Shown piece by piece: positions 1 through 6,159 of a stretch of DNA of 6,159 bases. The translations under genes were made by a program, and so were the position numbers. Location: positions 1 through 6,159 of the forward strand of contig CAMPHD010000207.1 in the NCBI GenBank assembly GCA_946885765.1, given 5' to 3'. Position 1 is the stretch's first letter, and each line of letters opens with the position of its first letter. The notes beneath the pieces are model-generated. The model was not told where the DNA came from. It did no database searches and saw only the letters and a list, made by a program, of their open reading frames with translations. This DNA is from an uncultured Thalassospira sp. GTDB lineage: Bacteria > Pseudomonadota > Alphaproteobacteria > Rhodospirillales_A > Thalassospiraceae.

Positions 1-537
1 GTCGTCGCCTTGCTGAGCGAGAGCGCCAATCTGCGATCCATGACCGCGCCTGCACTGGAAGCCTGCCGCCCCAGCCATGAAGGCGATGCGGCCTATAACT
101 TCCGGCTTTACGATTTGATCGATGCGGCGGGAGTCTCCGGCTATGAGACGGCAACGAAACTCGAAACGCTGTTAGGACATCTGAAACCGAATCGCGAGGG
201 CATGCAGCGCAACCTGATGATTAATCCGGCACCGCTGATGTCGGAAAAGATCATGCTGGAACTGGCAACGGAAACCGGACGCCAGAAGGCCCATGACATT
301 GTCCATCATGCCATCGTCAAAGCCGAAGAAACCGGTTGTTCGTTTGAAGATGCCCTGTTCATGGAACCCGCCGTTCAAACCCGATACGGGAATATTGCCG
401 CATTGCAGGACGCCCTTGATCCGGCCGGATATACCGGATGCAGCACCGATATCGCTTTCGAGACCGCCAAACGCGCCACAGAAACGATTCAGGCGCTACG
501 CATCCACATTGATATGCTGGGTTCTTACGGTGCCTGA
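1..537 (+). CDS. Lyase of the adenylosuccinate lyase / carboxymuconate cycloisomerase family, C-terminal part (5' end outside window)
   Basis: The frame is open from the first base, so the gene starts upstream; 178 residues are visible before the TGA at 535-537. The fragment is mostly helical and matches the central-to-C-terminal part of the fumarase/aspartase superfamily. Landmarks, numbered from the window edge, are HEGD at 26-29, REGMQRNL at 65-72 (the usual 'RM..NL' spot), LMSEKIMLELA at 79-89, GRQKAHDIV at 93-101 (the 'GR..AH..V' helix), and LDPAGYTG at 139-146, which resembles the end of PurB and PcaB proteins. The superfamily catalyses beta-elimination or the reverse (fumarate-releasing) reactions in a cytoplasmic homotetramer. 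The signature loop SSxMPxKxNP would lie upstream and is not visible, so the substrate cannot be assigned. It could be a true adenylosuccinate lyase, a PcaB-like cycloisomerase, or an uncharacterised relative. The pairing with a LysR gene slightly favours a catabolic role over purine synthesis, but this is inference. Confidence 0.8.
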   Translation, partial: VVALLSESANLRSMTAPALEACRPSHEGDAAYNFRLYDLIDAAGVSGYETATKLETLLGHLKPNREGMQRNLMINPAPLMSEKIMLELATETGRQKAHDIVHHAIVKAEETGCSFEDALFMEPAVQTRYGNIAALQDALDPAGYTGCSTDIAFETAKRATETIQALRIHIDMLGSYGA

Positions 538-1463
538 AACGGGCGCACACCCGCGGCGTAATTCGCATCATCCAGACAACGCTGCGCGACATGTTCGCGC
601 AGCAGTTCGATAAACCGCATCGCAATCCCGCTTTTGCCCGCGGGCGGCATCACACAGGCATAAGGCAGCCAGAATTCTGGTTCTATTGGCCGCAAAACCG
701 TTCGTGTCGGATCGCTGAACGCACTATTGATCAAATCCATCACACCAAGACCATAGCCGCTTTCAACGAATTTCGGCACCAGAAGACTTGATCCGATTTC
801 AAGGCTGATATCGGGCAGCTTGCCAATGCTTTCAAACACCCGATCCAGACGTTGTCGCCAGATTTGATTGGCACGTAACGAAACGAACTTTTCGGTCGCC
901 AGTCTTTCGGCCGGAACAGATTGCAGTTCGGCAAGCGGATGCCCGACGGGCAATAAAACCTGGGTCCGTGCTTCAAGAACAGGTTCGAGGCCCAGCTCAA
1001 CCACCGCATTGCGGATCGGCAAAGCCAGGAGACCGAGATTATAGCGCCGCGACCCGACGAGATTTTCAACATCTGCACGCGTACCGATATCGATCTTGCA
1101 TTTCAGATCGGGATTTTCACCATGCAGGATGTCAATGATCGGTGGCAAAAGGGACGCGCCAATCGGACCCACCGTAATGATCCGCAGGGTATCGACCACT
1201 TCCTCGCGAATTTCGCGTGCGATCTTGGGAATTTCCTCGACCCCGTTCAGGATATGGCCGGCTTCCTGAAAAAACCGTTCACCTTCAGGCGTCAGGACAA
1301 GACGCTGATTGATGCGTGCGAACAAAGGAATTTTAAGCTCTGCCTCAAGCGTTGCAATCATCCGGCTTGCCGAGGACTGACTTAAATTGGCGGCTGCCGC
1401 CGCACCGGACAGGGTCCCGTGCAGTACCGTCAATCGAAACAGGCGCAACGCCTTGAGATTCAT
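525..1463 (-). CDS. LysR-family transcriptional regulator
   Basis: A complete 312-residue protein, the normal length for the LysR family. Residues 1-60 form the winged helix-turn-helix: helices around 18-37 (GAAAAANLSQSSASRMIATLE), then PLFAR at 46-50 and LTPEG at 57-61. A linker helix follows to about residue 90. The effector-binding domain begins near residue 92 (TLRIITVGPIGASLLPPII) and runs to the C-terminus; this Rossmann-like fold normally senses a small-molecule ligand. The ATG is supported by a Shine-Dalgarno AAGGGG (minus strand, 1474-1469) five bases upstream. The gene ends inside the last codons of the convergent lyase gene. LysR regulators usually act on a divergent neighbour, but the gene upstream here is trxA in the same orientation, separated by a terminator. 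The target is therefore unclear; the lyase operon is the best candidate. The ligand cannot be told from sequence. Confidence 0.93.
   Translation of the reverse strand: MNLKALRLFRLTVLHGTLSGAAAAANLSQSSASRMIATLEAELKIPLFARINQRLVLTPEGERFFQEAGHILNGVEEIPKIAREIREEVVDTLRIITVGPIGASLLPPIIDILHGENPDLKCKIDIGTRADVENLVGSRRYNLGLLALPIRNAVVELGLEPVLEARTQVLLPVGHPLAELQSVPAERLATEKFVSLRANQIWRQRLDRVFESIGKLPDISLEIGSSLLVPKFVESGYGLGVMDLINSAFSDPTRTVLRPIEPEFWLPYACVMPPAGKSGIAMRFIELLREHVAQRCLDDANYAAGVRPFQAP
581..603. repeat. Perfect inverted repeat, 8-bp arms and 7-base loop
   Basis: GCTGCGCG at 581-588 is the exact reverse complement of CGCGCAGC at 596-603, with loop ACATGTT between. All but one or two pairs are G-C, so the RNA hairpin would be strong in either direction. 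It lies inside the 3' end of the LysR gene and about 44 bases after the lyase stop. Neither side carries a T run, so it is not a canonical intrinsic terminator. It could still define or protect the 3' end of the lyase transcript, or be chance within GC-rich coding sequence. Confidence 0.5.
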
Positions 1464-1528
1464 GTCATCCCCTTGAATTTTCCGAAAACCGGATCAGCCC
1501 CTTGTCTTTTAGCGCGTTGTTCCACAGC

Positions 1529-1554
1529 CCCAAAGAAAAAGCCCAAAGAAAAAG
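1529..1554. repeat. Two tandem copies of a 13-base unit
   Basis: The unit CCCAAAGAAAAAG occurs at 1529-1541 and again at 1542-1554. On the minus strand it reads as T-rich tracts directly after the trxA terminator stem, so the copy nearer the stem supplies the terminator's T run. The second copy gives a reserve T-rich stretch. It probably arose by slippage or a small duplication. Confidence 0.6.
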
Positions 1555-1582
1555 GCGGGCTGCATGACACAGCCCGCCTTTT
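1549..1582 (-). terminator. Intrinsic terminator of trxA
   Basis: A perfect 12-bp stem is formed by AAAAGGCGGGCT (1550-1561) and AGCCCGCCTTTT (1571-1582) with a 9-base loop. Read on the minus strand, the GC-rich stem is followed by a run of Ts (1553-1549), then C and three more Ts. It starts about 31 bases after the trxA stop and lies before the lysR start, so it should isolate trxA from lysR. The A-rich left arm and T-rich right arm could allow some activity in the other direction, but no plus-strand gene ends here. Confidence 0.9.
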
Positions 1583-1602
1583 GATGTTTTAAGATCGTCA
1601 CC

Positions 1603-1618
1603 GATCAGATGATCAGAT
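1603..1618. repeat. 8-base tandem duplication across the trxA stop codon
   Basis: GATCAGAT at 1603-1610 is repeated exactly at 1611-1618. The trxA stop (TGA on the minus strand, 1615-1613) lies in the second copy. The surrounding 39 bases (1593-1631) contain five GATC sites. A recent slippage duplication at the gene end would explain this. Confidence 0.55.
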
Positions 1619-1933
1619 CGACTGATTGATCCAGTCAACCAGAGCGCTTTTGGGCAGCGCGCCAACTTTCATCGCTGCAACTTCGCCACCCTTGAAGATC
1701 ATCAGGGTCGGGATACCGCGCACACCGTATTTCGCCGGGGTGTTCGGGTTTTCGTCGATGTTTACTTTGGCAATCTTGAGCTTGCCGCCCAGTTCGCCAG
1801 CAATTTCGTCCAGATACGGCGCGATCTGTTTACACGGGCCACACCATTCCGCCCAGAAATCGACGAGAACCGGGTCGTTGGAACCCAGAACGTCGGAATC
1901 GAACGAAGTATCGGATACTTTAATCGTGGTCAT
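1613..1933 (-). CDS. trxA: Thioredoxin
   Basis: A complete 106-residue protein, the standard size of bacterial thioredoxin 1. It reduces protein disulfides in the cytoplasm and is itself re-reduced by thioredoxin reductase with NADPH; clients typically include ribonucleotide reductase, PAPS reductase and peroxiredoxins. The active site WCGPC is at 30-34 (Cys31 and Cys34). The buried acid Asp25 (VDFWAEW), Lys56 (AKVNIDENP) and the cis-proline Pro75 (GIPT, 73-76) are all present, as is the C-terminal GALPKSAL stretch at 91-98. There is no signal peptide. The ATG has an AGGA (1946-1943) nine bases upstream. The gene lies 97 bases after the addA stop on the same strand, has its own likely promoter there, and ends at a strong terminator. 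The addB-addA-trxA order is familiar in alphaproteobacteria. The symbol rests on family and length; paralogues elsewhere in the genome cannot be excluded. Confidence 0.97.
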   Translation of the reverse strand: MTTIKVSDTSFDSDVLGSNDPVLVDFWAEWCGPCKQIAPYLDEIAGELGGKLKIAKVNIDENPNTPAKYGVRGIPTLMIFKGGEVAAMKVGALPKSALVDWINQSI

Positions 1934-2002
1934 ACTATCAGTTCCTGGTTGTTACGAGGCCAAGTGGGTAAACCGCTCACCTCGATCCGCTGTATGGAGG
2001 CA

Positions 2003-2031
2003 AAGGTAGGCAGCACTGACGCAAACGTCAA
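2003..2031 (-). promoter_or_regulatory. Likely sigma-70-type promoter of trxA
   Basis: On the minus strand the -35 box TTGACG (2031-2026) is followed by a 17-base spacer and the -10 box TACCTT (2008-2003). The -35 is near consensus and the spacing is ideal. Transcription would start near 1996, giving a leader of roughly 60 bases before the trxA ATG. The -35 lies only five bases after the addA stop (2039-2037), and there is no terminator between addA and this point, so read-through from addBA is also possible. Confidence 0.75.
2017..2030. promoter_or_regulatory. Inverted repeat overlapping the trxA -35 box, possible operator
   Basis: TGACG at 2017-2021 and CGTCA at 2026-2030 form a perfect 5-bp-arm inverted repeat with a 4-base spacer. 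One arm contains five of the six bases of the -35 box and the other falls in the promoter spacer. A dimeric regulator bound here would compete with RNA polymerase, so repression is the simplest reading. No specific factor is recognised, and arms this short can occur by chance. Confidence 0.4.
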
Positions 2032-2036
2032 GCGCG

Positions 2037-5000
2037 TTACAGTCTCATGATGTGTTCGGGCAGCTCTACCATCCATGGTCCGTTGGTCCAAAGGATGAAA
2101 CAGCGAATGCGTTTGTCCGGATACATCTGGCTTAATGCAGCCCGGTAAATCGACATCTGCCGACGATAGGCACGCGGTGTGCCCTCGACATCACGCGGGG
2201 GTGGGCGATTTGTTTTAAAATCAACGATCATGACCTCGTTTTCACGCACGACCAGACGGTCAATCTGGGCAGAAACGACGTCCCCGCCGACGATCCCGAC
2301 CAGCGGCACCTCGGCCTTTGATCCGGTATCAAAAACAGGTGCGAATTCGGGATTTTCAAAAATCGCGTTTATTTCATTGGTGATTTCGCGCTGCTGGTCT
2401 GCATCAAGCGCATGAACCGGCTGGGCAAGGAACCGTTCGGCGGCTGCCCGCCTTTTGGTTTCAGGCAGGTCCGGCAGCAATTCAAGCAGTTTGTGGATCA
2501 GAAGGCCGCGTTTGAAGCTTTGGCCCTGATCCCCGCCCAATGGCGATTGCACAGACGGTTCTTCTTCCAGCGGGCGGCTGGGTGCCAATGGCTTGGGCGG
2601 AAAGGCCTCGATCGGGGCGATATCGCGGATCAGGGTCCGTTTGGGCAAATCAGTCGCACCGCTCGCCGTTTCGACCTTGTCTGCCCGGGGCGCTTCGCGC
2701 TGATCGGTTTCCCATACCCAGCCATCACCCGCCCAACCGGACCCTGAAAAATCAGAAAAATCAAACGGCTCGGGCCGGGCATAGCCCTCCATGGCCTGCT
2801 GACACAGATTGTACCAGCAATGATCGGGTGCCTTGCGCTTTCCCTGCCAGCCGCAGATATAAAGCCGGTCTTCGGCGCGCGTCAGCGCCACATAAAGCAG
2901 GCGGTTATATTCCTGATCGCGCTTGATCGCGATACCATCACGCAGACGCGACACCACATCGGTTTCCAGTGCCACACGCGGCAGCCAATACATCAGATCG
3001 CGATCTTCCTGCCAGAACAGGTTGGGCGCCTGTGTTGGTACCTGCATGGTATCGGGCAGGAATACGATGGGCGCCTGCAGGCCCTTGGCCCCATGCACCG
3101 TCATGATCCGGACCTCGTCACGGCCGCTTTGTTCAAGGTCACGCTTGATTTCGGCGTCGCCTGCCATCAGCCAGTGCAGGAACCCCTGCAAGGTCGGCGC
3201 GTGATCGGCTTCGTATCCCATCGCGAGGTTAAGGAATTCGTCAATCGGGTCGTTTGCTTCGATCCCGAGCCGCCCGACCAAACGTGCGCGCACCCCGCGC
3301 GCATCATCACCACGCCCACCCAGAAGTTCGGCAAACAGTTCGAACGGGCGTTCGTAATCAACCCGCCCCAGCCATTTGAACAGGAATTGATAGGCCGAAA
3401 GGAAGGCCGGATCGGCATCATCACTGCCCGCCTTTTCGCGCAAGGCAAGCCACAGGGTGCGCGGACGGTTATGGGCAATCGCAAACAACTGATCATCGTC
3501 AAACCCGATCAGCGGGCTTTTGAGCACCTCGGCCAATGTCAGGTCATCTTCGGGCATCAAAAGGAACCGGCCAAAGGCGATCAGGTCCATCACGGCAAGC
3601 TGATCGGTGATCTGCATGCGGTCAACACCGGCGACCGGGACATTGCGTTCCTTCAGCGCCTTGACGACTTCATCGACAAAGGCGGTACGACGGCGCACCA
3701 GGATCATGAAATCACCTGCCCGCACCGGACGATCCCGCGATATCAGTTTCTCGCCCGTGTCGATGGCATGGCGGATACGCCCGGCAATGACCCGTGCCAG
3801 CCTGATTTCCGGATCTTCAAGGCGCACGATGCGGGTTGGTGGCGTCCATGGGTCTTCGGCGTCACGTTCCTGCGGTTCGACCGCGGGCCATAATTCAATC
3901 CGCCCGGCCTGCCCCACGCGGAACGGGCTGTGGCTGACATCAGCACCATCATCGCCGACCCCCTGCTTTGCGATCATCCCGGCAAAGACCCGGTCCACCG
4001 TGCCCAAAACCGCATCGGTCGACCGGAAGGATATGTTCATCGGGACTTCGCGCCATTCGGCTTCGATTTCGCGCGCCCGTTCACGGAAATAGGCCCGCAT
4101 CTGGGTGAATTTTTCCGGATCTGCGCGCTGGAAGCTGTAAATCGATTGTTTCGCATCCCCAACGGCAAAGATTGTCCGTGGCTTTTCATCATGTTGCCCA
4201 GCACCGGCAAAGAACTCCTCGGCCAGAATGCGCACCACTTCCCATTGTTCGGGGTTGGTGTCCTGTGCCTCGTCAATCAGGATATGATCAAGCCCTTCGT
4301 CGAGTTTGAACAAAACCCATCCGGCAATCCCGGCCTGCTGTTGCAACAACCGCAAGCTGGTCAGGATCAGATCATCATAGTCAAGTCGGGCATGCAGGGC
4401 CTTTTTGGCGGCATAACGATCCAGCATCGCATTTCCGATGCTGATCAGGGCCGCAGTCGCCCCGGCCAAGGCGGCGGCCTTGCGCAAACGGTCGACTTCG
4501 ATCAGACGCGCACATTCCGCTTCGAGCGCATCCGCCCCCATCGGGTGATTTTCGGCGGCCTTTTTCGTAATCAGCTTGGCGCGTGGTTCACCCGCCGCGG
4601 TGAAAAACACGCCACGATAATCGGAAAACACCGCCAATCGATCCTTGATACCGGTTTTTTCAAGAAACTGGGCAAGTGCCGGAACGCGATCCTGATCTGT
4701 TTTGGTCCCGGCCTCCAACGCGGCCAACCCGCGCATCAGGCCGTCGCGGTCAAACGCATCATCAGACAGGGCCTTGCGCAATACAGCATCCTCGTCCTGC
4801 CCGACCGGAACACCAAGGGCTGCATAAACCGCATCTCGCATCCGGTTTGCACCGCCATGATGGGCCAGCATGCGTTTCAAACGGCCACGTTCACGCGCCA
4901 GTTCACCCATGACTTCGCCAAAGGCACCTTCGCGAACCTGTCCGGTCACGACCGAAAGCGCATCCGCCAGATCGTCATCCCGGCCATTTCGGGCAAAGGC

Positions 5001-5498
5001 CAGAACTTCTTCCTGCACATCGGCCATGGTTTCGGCCGCAGTCCGGTCGTCCATGATTTCAAAATGCGGTGCCAGACCGGCCTCAAGCGGGAAGCGACGC
5101 AGCAATGACTGGCAAAAGGCATGGATCGTCTGGATTTTCATCCCGCCCGGCGCATCAAGGACCGAGGCAAACAGGCGGCGCGCCCGACGCGTTTCATCGC
5201 CACTGGGCACGGTTCCTGCCAGATTGAAAAGATCGTCATGCAGTTCACGATCTTCCATGGTTGCCCAATGACCCAGCCGTTCATTGACACGGTTGGCCAT
5301 CTCCGCCGCGGCGGCCTTGGTAAAGGTCAGACACAGGATGCGATGGGGTTCGGTCCCCGACAGCATCAGGCGCAACACCCGATCCGACAGAACCTTTGTC
5401 TTGCCCGCACCGGCCGATGCCGACACCCAGACCGACGCCATCGGGTCGGACGCATTTCGTTGCAGGATATTGGGATCGGTACCGCGAATTTCGGTCAT
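2037..5498 (-). CDS. addA: Double-strand break repair helicase-nuclease AddA
   Basis: A complete 1153-residue protein, a usual length for alphaproteobacterial AddA. With AddB it unwinds and degrades DNA from double-strand ends and prepares a 3' strand for RecA. It is a superfamily 1A (UvrD/RecB-type) helicase with all motifs visible: Walker A SAGAGKT (28-34), motif Ia CLTFTKAAAAEM (56-67), Walker B DEAQDT (409-414), motif III GDAKQSIYSFQRAD (447-460), motif IV NISFRST (488-494), motif V TVHGAKGLQ (800-808) and motif VI LLYVALTRAEDRLY (867-880). A C-terminal PD-(D/E)XK nuclease domain spans about 995-1130, with His1002 (IHKLLE), Asp1080 (QIDRLV), Asp1093 and Lys1095 (VDFKT), and the QMSIYRAAL helix at 1114-1122. 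Both activities should be functional. The start overlaps the addB stop as ATGA, which implies translational coupling. Regulation cannot be judged because the operon promoter is outside the window; no GTTC-N7-GTTC type LexA box was found near it. Confidence 0.97.
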   Translation of the reverse strand: MTEIRGTDPNILQRNASDPMASVWVSASAGAGKTKVLSDRVLRLMLSGTEPHRILCLTFTKAAAAEMANRVNERLGHWATMEDRELHDDLFNLAGTVPSGDETRRARRLFASVLDAPGGMKIQTIHAFCQSLLRRFPLEAGLAPHFEIMDDRTAAETMADVQEEVLAFARNGRDDDLADALSVVTGQVREGAFGEVMGELARERGRLKRMLAHHGGANRMRDAVYAALGVPVGQDEDAVLRKALSDDAFDRDGLMRGLAALEAGTKTDQDRVPALAQFLEKTGIKDRLAVFSDYRGVFFTAAGEPRAKLITKKAAENHPMGADALEAECARLIEVDRLRKAAALAGATAALISIGNAMLDRYAAKKALHARLDYDDLILTSLRLLQQQAGIAGWVLFKLDEGLDHILIDEAQDTNPEQWEVVRILAEEFFAGAGQHDEKPRTIFAVGDAKQSIYSFQRADPEKFTQMRAYFRERAREIEAEWREVPMNISFRSTDAVLGTVDRVFAGMIAKQGVGDDGADVSHSPFRVGQAGRIELWPAVEPQERDAEDPWTPPTRIVRLEDPEIRLARVIAGRIRHAIDTGEKLISRDRPVRAGDFMILVRRRTAFVDEVVKALKERNVPVAGVDRMQITDQLAVMDLIAFGRFLLMPEDDLTLAEVLKSPLIGFDDDQLFAIAHNRPRTLWLALREKAGSDDADPAFLSAYQFLFKWLGRVDYERPFELFAELLGGRGDDARGVRARLVGRLGIEANDPIDEFLNLAMGYEADHAPTLQGFLHWLMAGDAEIKRDLEQSGRDEVRIMTVHGAKGLQAPIVFLPDTMQVPTQAPNLFWQEDRDLMYWLPRVALETDVVSRLRDGIAIKRDQEYNRLLYVALTRAEDRLYICGWQGKRKAPDHCWYNLCQQAMEGYARPEPFDFSDFSGSGWAGDGWVWETDQREAPRADKVETASGATDLPKRTLIRDIAPIEAFPPKPLAPSRPLEEEPSVQSPLGGDQGQSFKRGLLIHKLLELLPDLPETKRRAAAERFLAQPVHALDADQQREITNEINAIFENPEFAPVFDTGSKAEVPLVGIVGGDVVSAQIDRLVVRENEVMIVDFKTNRPPPRDVEGTPRAYRRQMSIYRAALSQMYPDKRIRCFILWTNGPWMVELPEHIMRL

Positions 5499-6159
5499 GC
5501 GTCACCATCCTTGTTCTCATTGCCGTCCGCCGCCTCGACATCCTCGCTGCCCATCCATTCGCGAAGACGCGCCAGATGGACGTAATCGGAATATTTCGGC
5601 GCATGATCAGGATGCGGCACACTGAGATAAGGCGTTTTTTCATCTGCGAAGGCCTTGGCCAGTACATTCACCCCGGCCACCGCATCACGCGCCAGTTCTG
5701 CCGGCGTGGTTTTCATGCGTTTAGTATCGATCTCGCGGATTTCACCGGCCGGATCACCGCCGGAAAGTTTCCAGAACGCCATCGAAGCCGGTGGACCGGC
5801 CGGGACATCCTTAAATCCGCCATCCTGCGCAATGGCGGCTTCAAGCGGCAATTGCGGTGCGAAACCACTGGCAACATCGGTTTGGCTGGGCGGCATCCCT
5901 GTTTTGTAGTCAATGATCGCGATCCCGCCATCGCGCAGCATGTCAATCCGGTCCGCACGGGCATAAACCTCGAACCCTGTCGCGGTTTCAAGCGTCCCGG
6001 ATTGTTCGGTATAGGATTTGCGCACATGATCCCGGCGTGCGGCCTCCGTCTGGATGAACCAGCGGGCAATCCTCTCGAACCGTGGCCACCAGAATGCCCA
6101 GAGCCCCGGACGGGCAGCAAGCGGCTTGAACACCTCGCGCCCGATCATGATCAATTGAT
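5495..6159 (-). CDS. addB: Double-strand break repair protein AddB, C-terminal part (5' end outside window)
   Basis: The frame is open to the window edge, so only about the last 221 residues of what is usually a protein of around 1000 residues are visible. This part is the C-terminal PD-(D/E)XK nuclease domain of the AddAB complex. The motif ARADRID carries the first metal-binding Asp (codon 5953-5951). IIDYKTG follows, with Asp at 5911-5909 and Lys at 5905-5903, and then QLPLEA, with Gln at 5854-5852, matches the QxxxY-like helix. The tail PHPDHAPKYSDYVHLARLREW is typical of alphaproteobacterial AddB and is followed by an acidic end. No cysteine occurs in the visible part, so the C-terminal iron-sulfur staple known from Bacillus AddB is absent here. 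The inactive helicase-like and Chi-recognition parts lie outside the window. The stop overlaps the addA start by four bases, and equal amounts of the two subunits are expected. Confidence 0.95.
   Translation of the reverse strand, partial: QLIMIGREVFKPLAARPGLWAFWWPRFERIARWFIQTEAARRDHVRKSYTEQSGTLETATGFEVYARADRIDMLRDGGIAIIDYKTGMPPSQTDVASGFAPQLPLEAAIAQDGGFKDVPAGPPASMAFWKLSGGDPAGEIREIDTKRMKTTPAELARDAVAGVNVLAKAFADEKTPYLSVPHPDHAPKYSDYVHLARLREWMGSEDVEAADGNENKDGDA
5508..5512 (-). promoter_or_regulatory. Ribosome binding site of addA
   Basis: AAGGA on the minus strand lies nine bases before the addA ATG (5498-5496) and inside the last codons of addB. Together with the ATGA stop-start overlap it supports this start and lets addA be translated by fresh as well as re-initiating ribosomes. 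Confidence 0.7.

Noticed and set aside
593..608. GTTC-N8-GTTC, resembling the alphaproteobacterial LexA box
   Set aside because: The spacer is eight rather than seven bases, and the site is inside the end of lysR, not at a promoter.
1460..1468. Mini-frame ATGACATGA overlapping the lysR start
   Set aside because: It is only two codons and a stop, and arises from the ATGAC preceding the real ATG; no evidence that it acts as a leader peptide.
1465..1665. Minus-strand open frame of 66 codons between trxA and lysR
   Set aside because: It starts inside trxA in another frame and runs through the trxA terminator, so it is unlikely to be translated.
1955..1984. Possible hairpin (CGAGG/CCTCG) in the trxA leader
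   Set aside because: The stem is only five pairs around a 20-base loop with little inner pairing; too weak to call a riboswitch or attenuator.
2820..3893. Long plus-strand open frame opposite addA (357 codons)
   Set aside because: It lies wholly within the well-supported addA gene, has no recognisable domain or ribosome binding site, and its composition is what antisense of GC-rich codons gives.
3930..5108. Long plus-strand open frame opposite addA (392 codons)
   Set aside because: It is another antisense shadow of addA: no family resemblance, and the opposite strand carries every expected helicase motif.

Overview
This window reads as an ordinary chromosomal stretch of an alphaproteobacterium. 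The evidence is the protein types (alphaproteobacterial-style AddA and AddB), the addB-addA-trxA gene order, and a moderately high GC content, which I judge by eye to be in the mid-50s percent. A Rhodospirillales organism such as Thalassospira would fit, but that is a guess from gene style and composition. I see no mobile element, CRISPR array, tRNA, rRNA or clear sign of recent transfer.

Left edge (1-537, plus strand): the C-terminal part of a fumarase/aspartase-superfamily lyase of the adenylosuccinate lyase / carboxymuconate cycloisomerase type, cut by the window edge. Next (525-1463, minus strand) is a complete LysR-type regulator that meets the lyase tail to tail, with the last 13 bases shared. 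A perfect 8-bp-arm hairpin (581-603) lies inside the regulator's 3' end, just past the lyase stop.

Middle (1464-2036): a 149-base gap holds a strong intrinsic terminator (minus strand) for thioredoxin and, presumably, the lysR promoter. trxA (1613-1933, minus) follows. It has a convincing promoter of its own at 2003-2031 that begins only a few bases after the addA stop, with a short inverted repeat across its -35 box.

Right (2037-6159, minus strand): addA is complete (1153 aa, all helicase motifs and a C-terminal nuclease) and is coupled by an ATGA overlap to addB, of which only the C-terminal nuclease part is in the window.

Functionally, AddB and AddA form the helicase-nuclease that resects double-strand breaks for RecA-dependent repair. 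TrxA is a general cytoplasmic disulfide reductase that can be made from its own promoter and may also receive read-through from addBA. The LysR regulator and the lyase form a separate, probably catabolic or metabolic, unit whose substrate cannot be read from this fragment. I found no previously undescribed system. The points most worth checking are the operator-like repeat on the trxA promoter, the tail-to-tail overlap with its hairpin, and the absence of C-terminal iron-sulfur cysteines in AddB.
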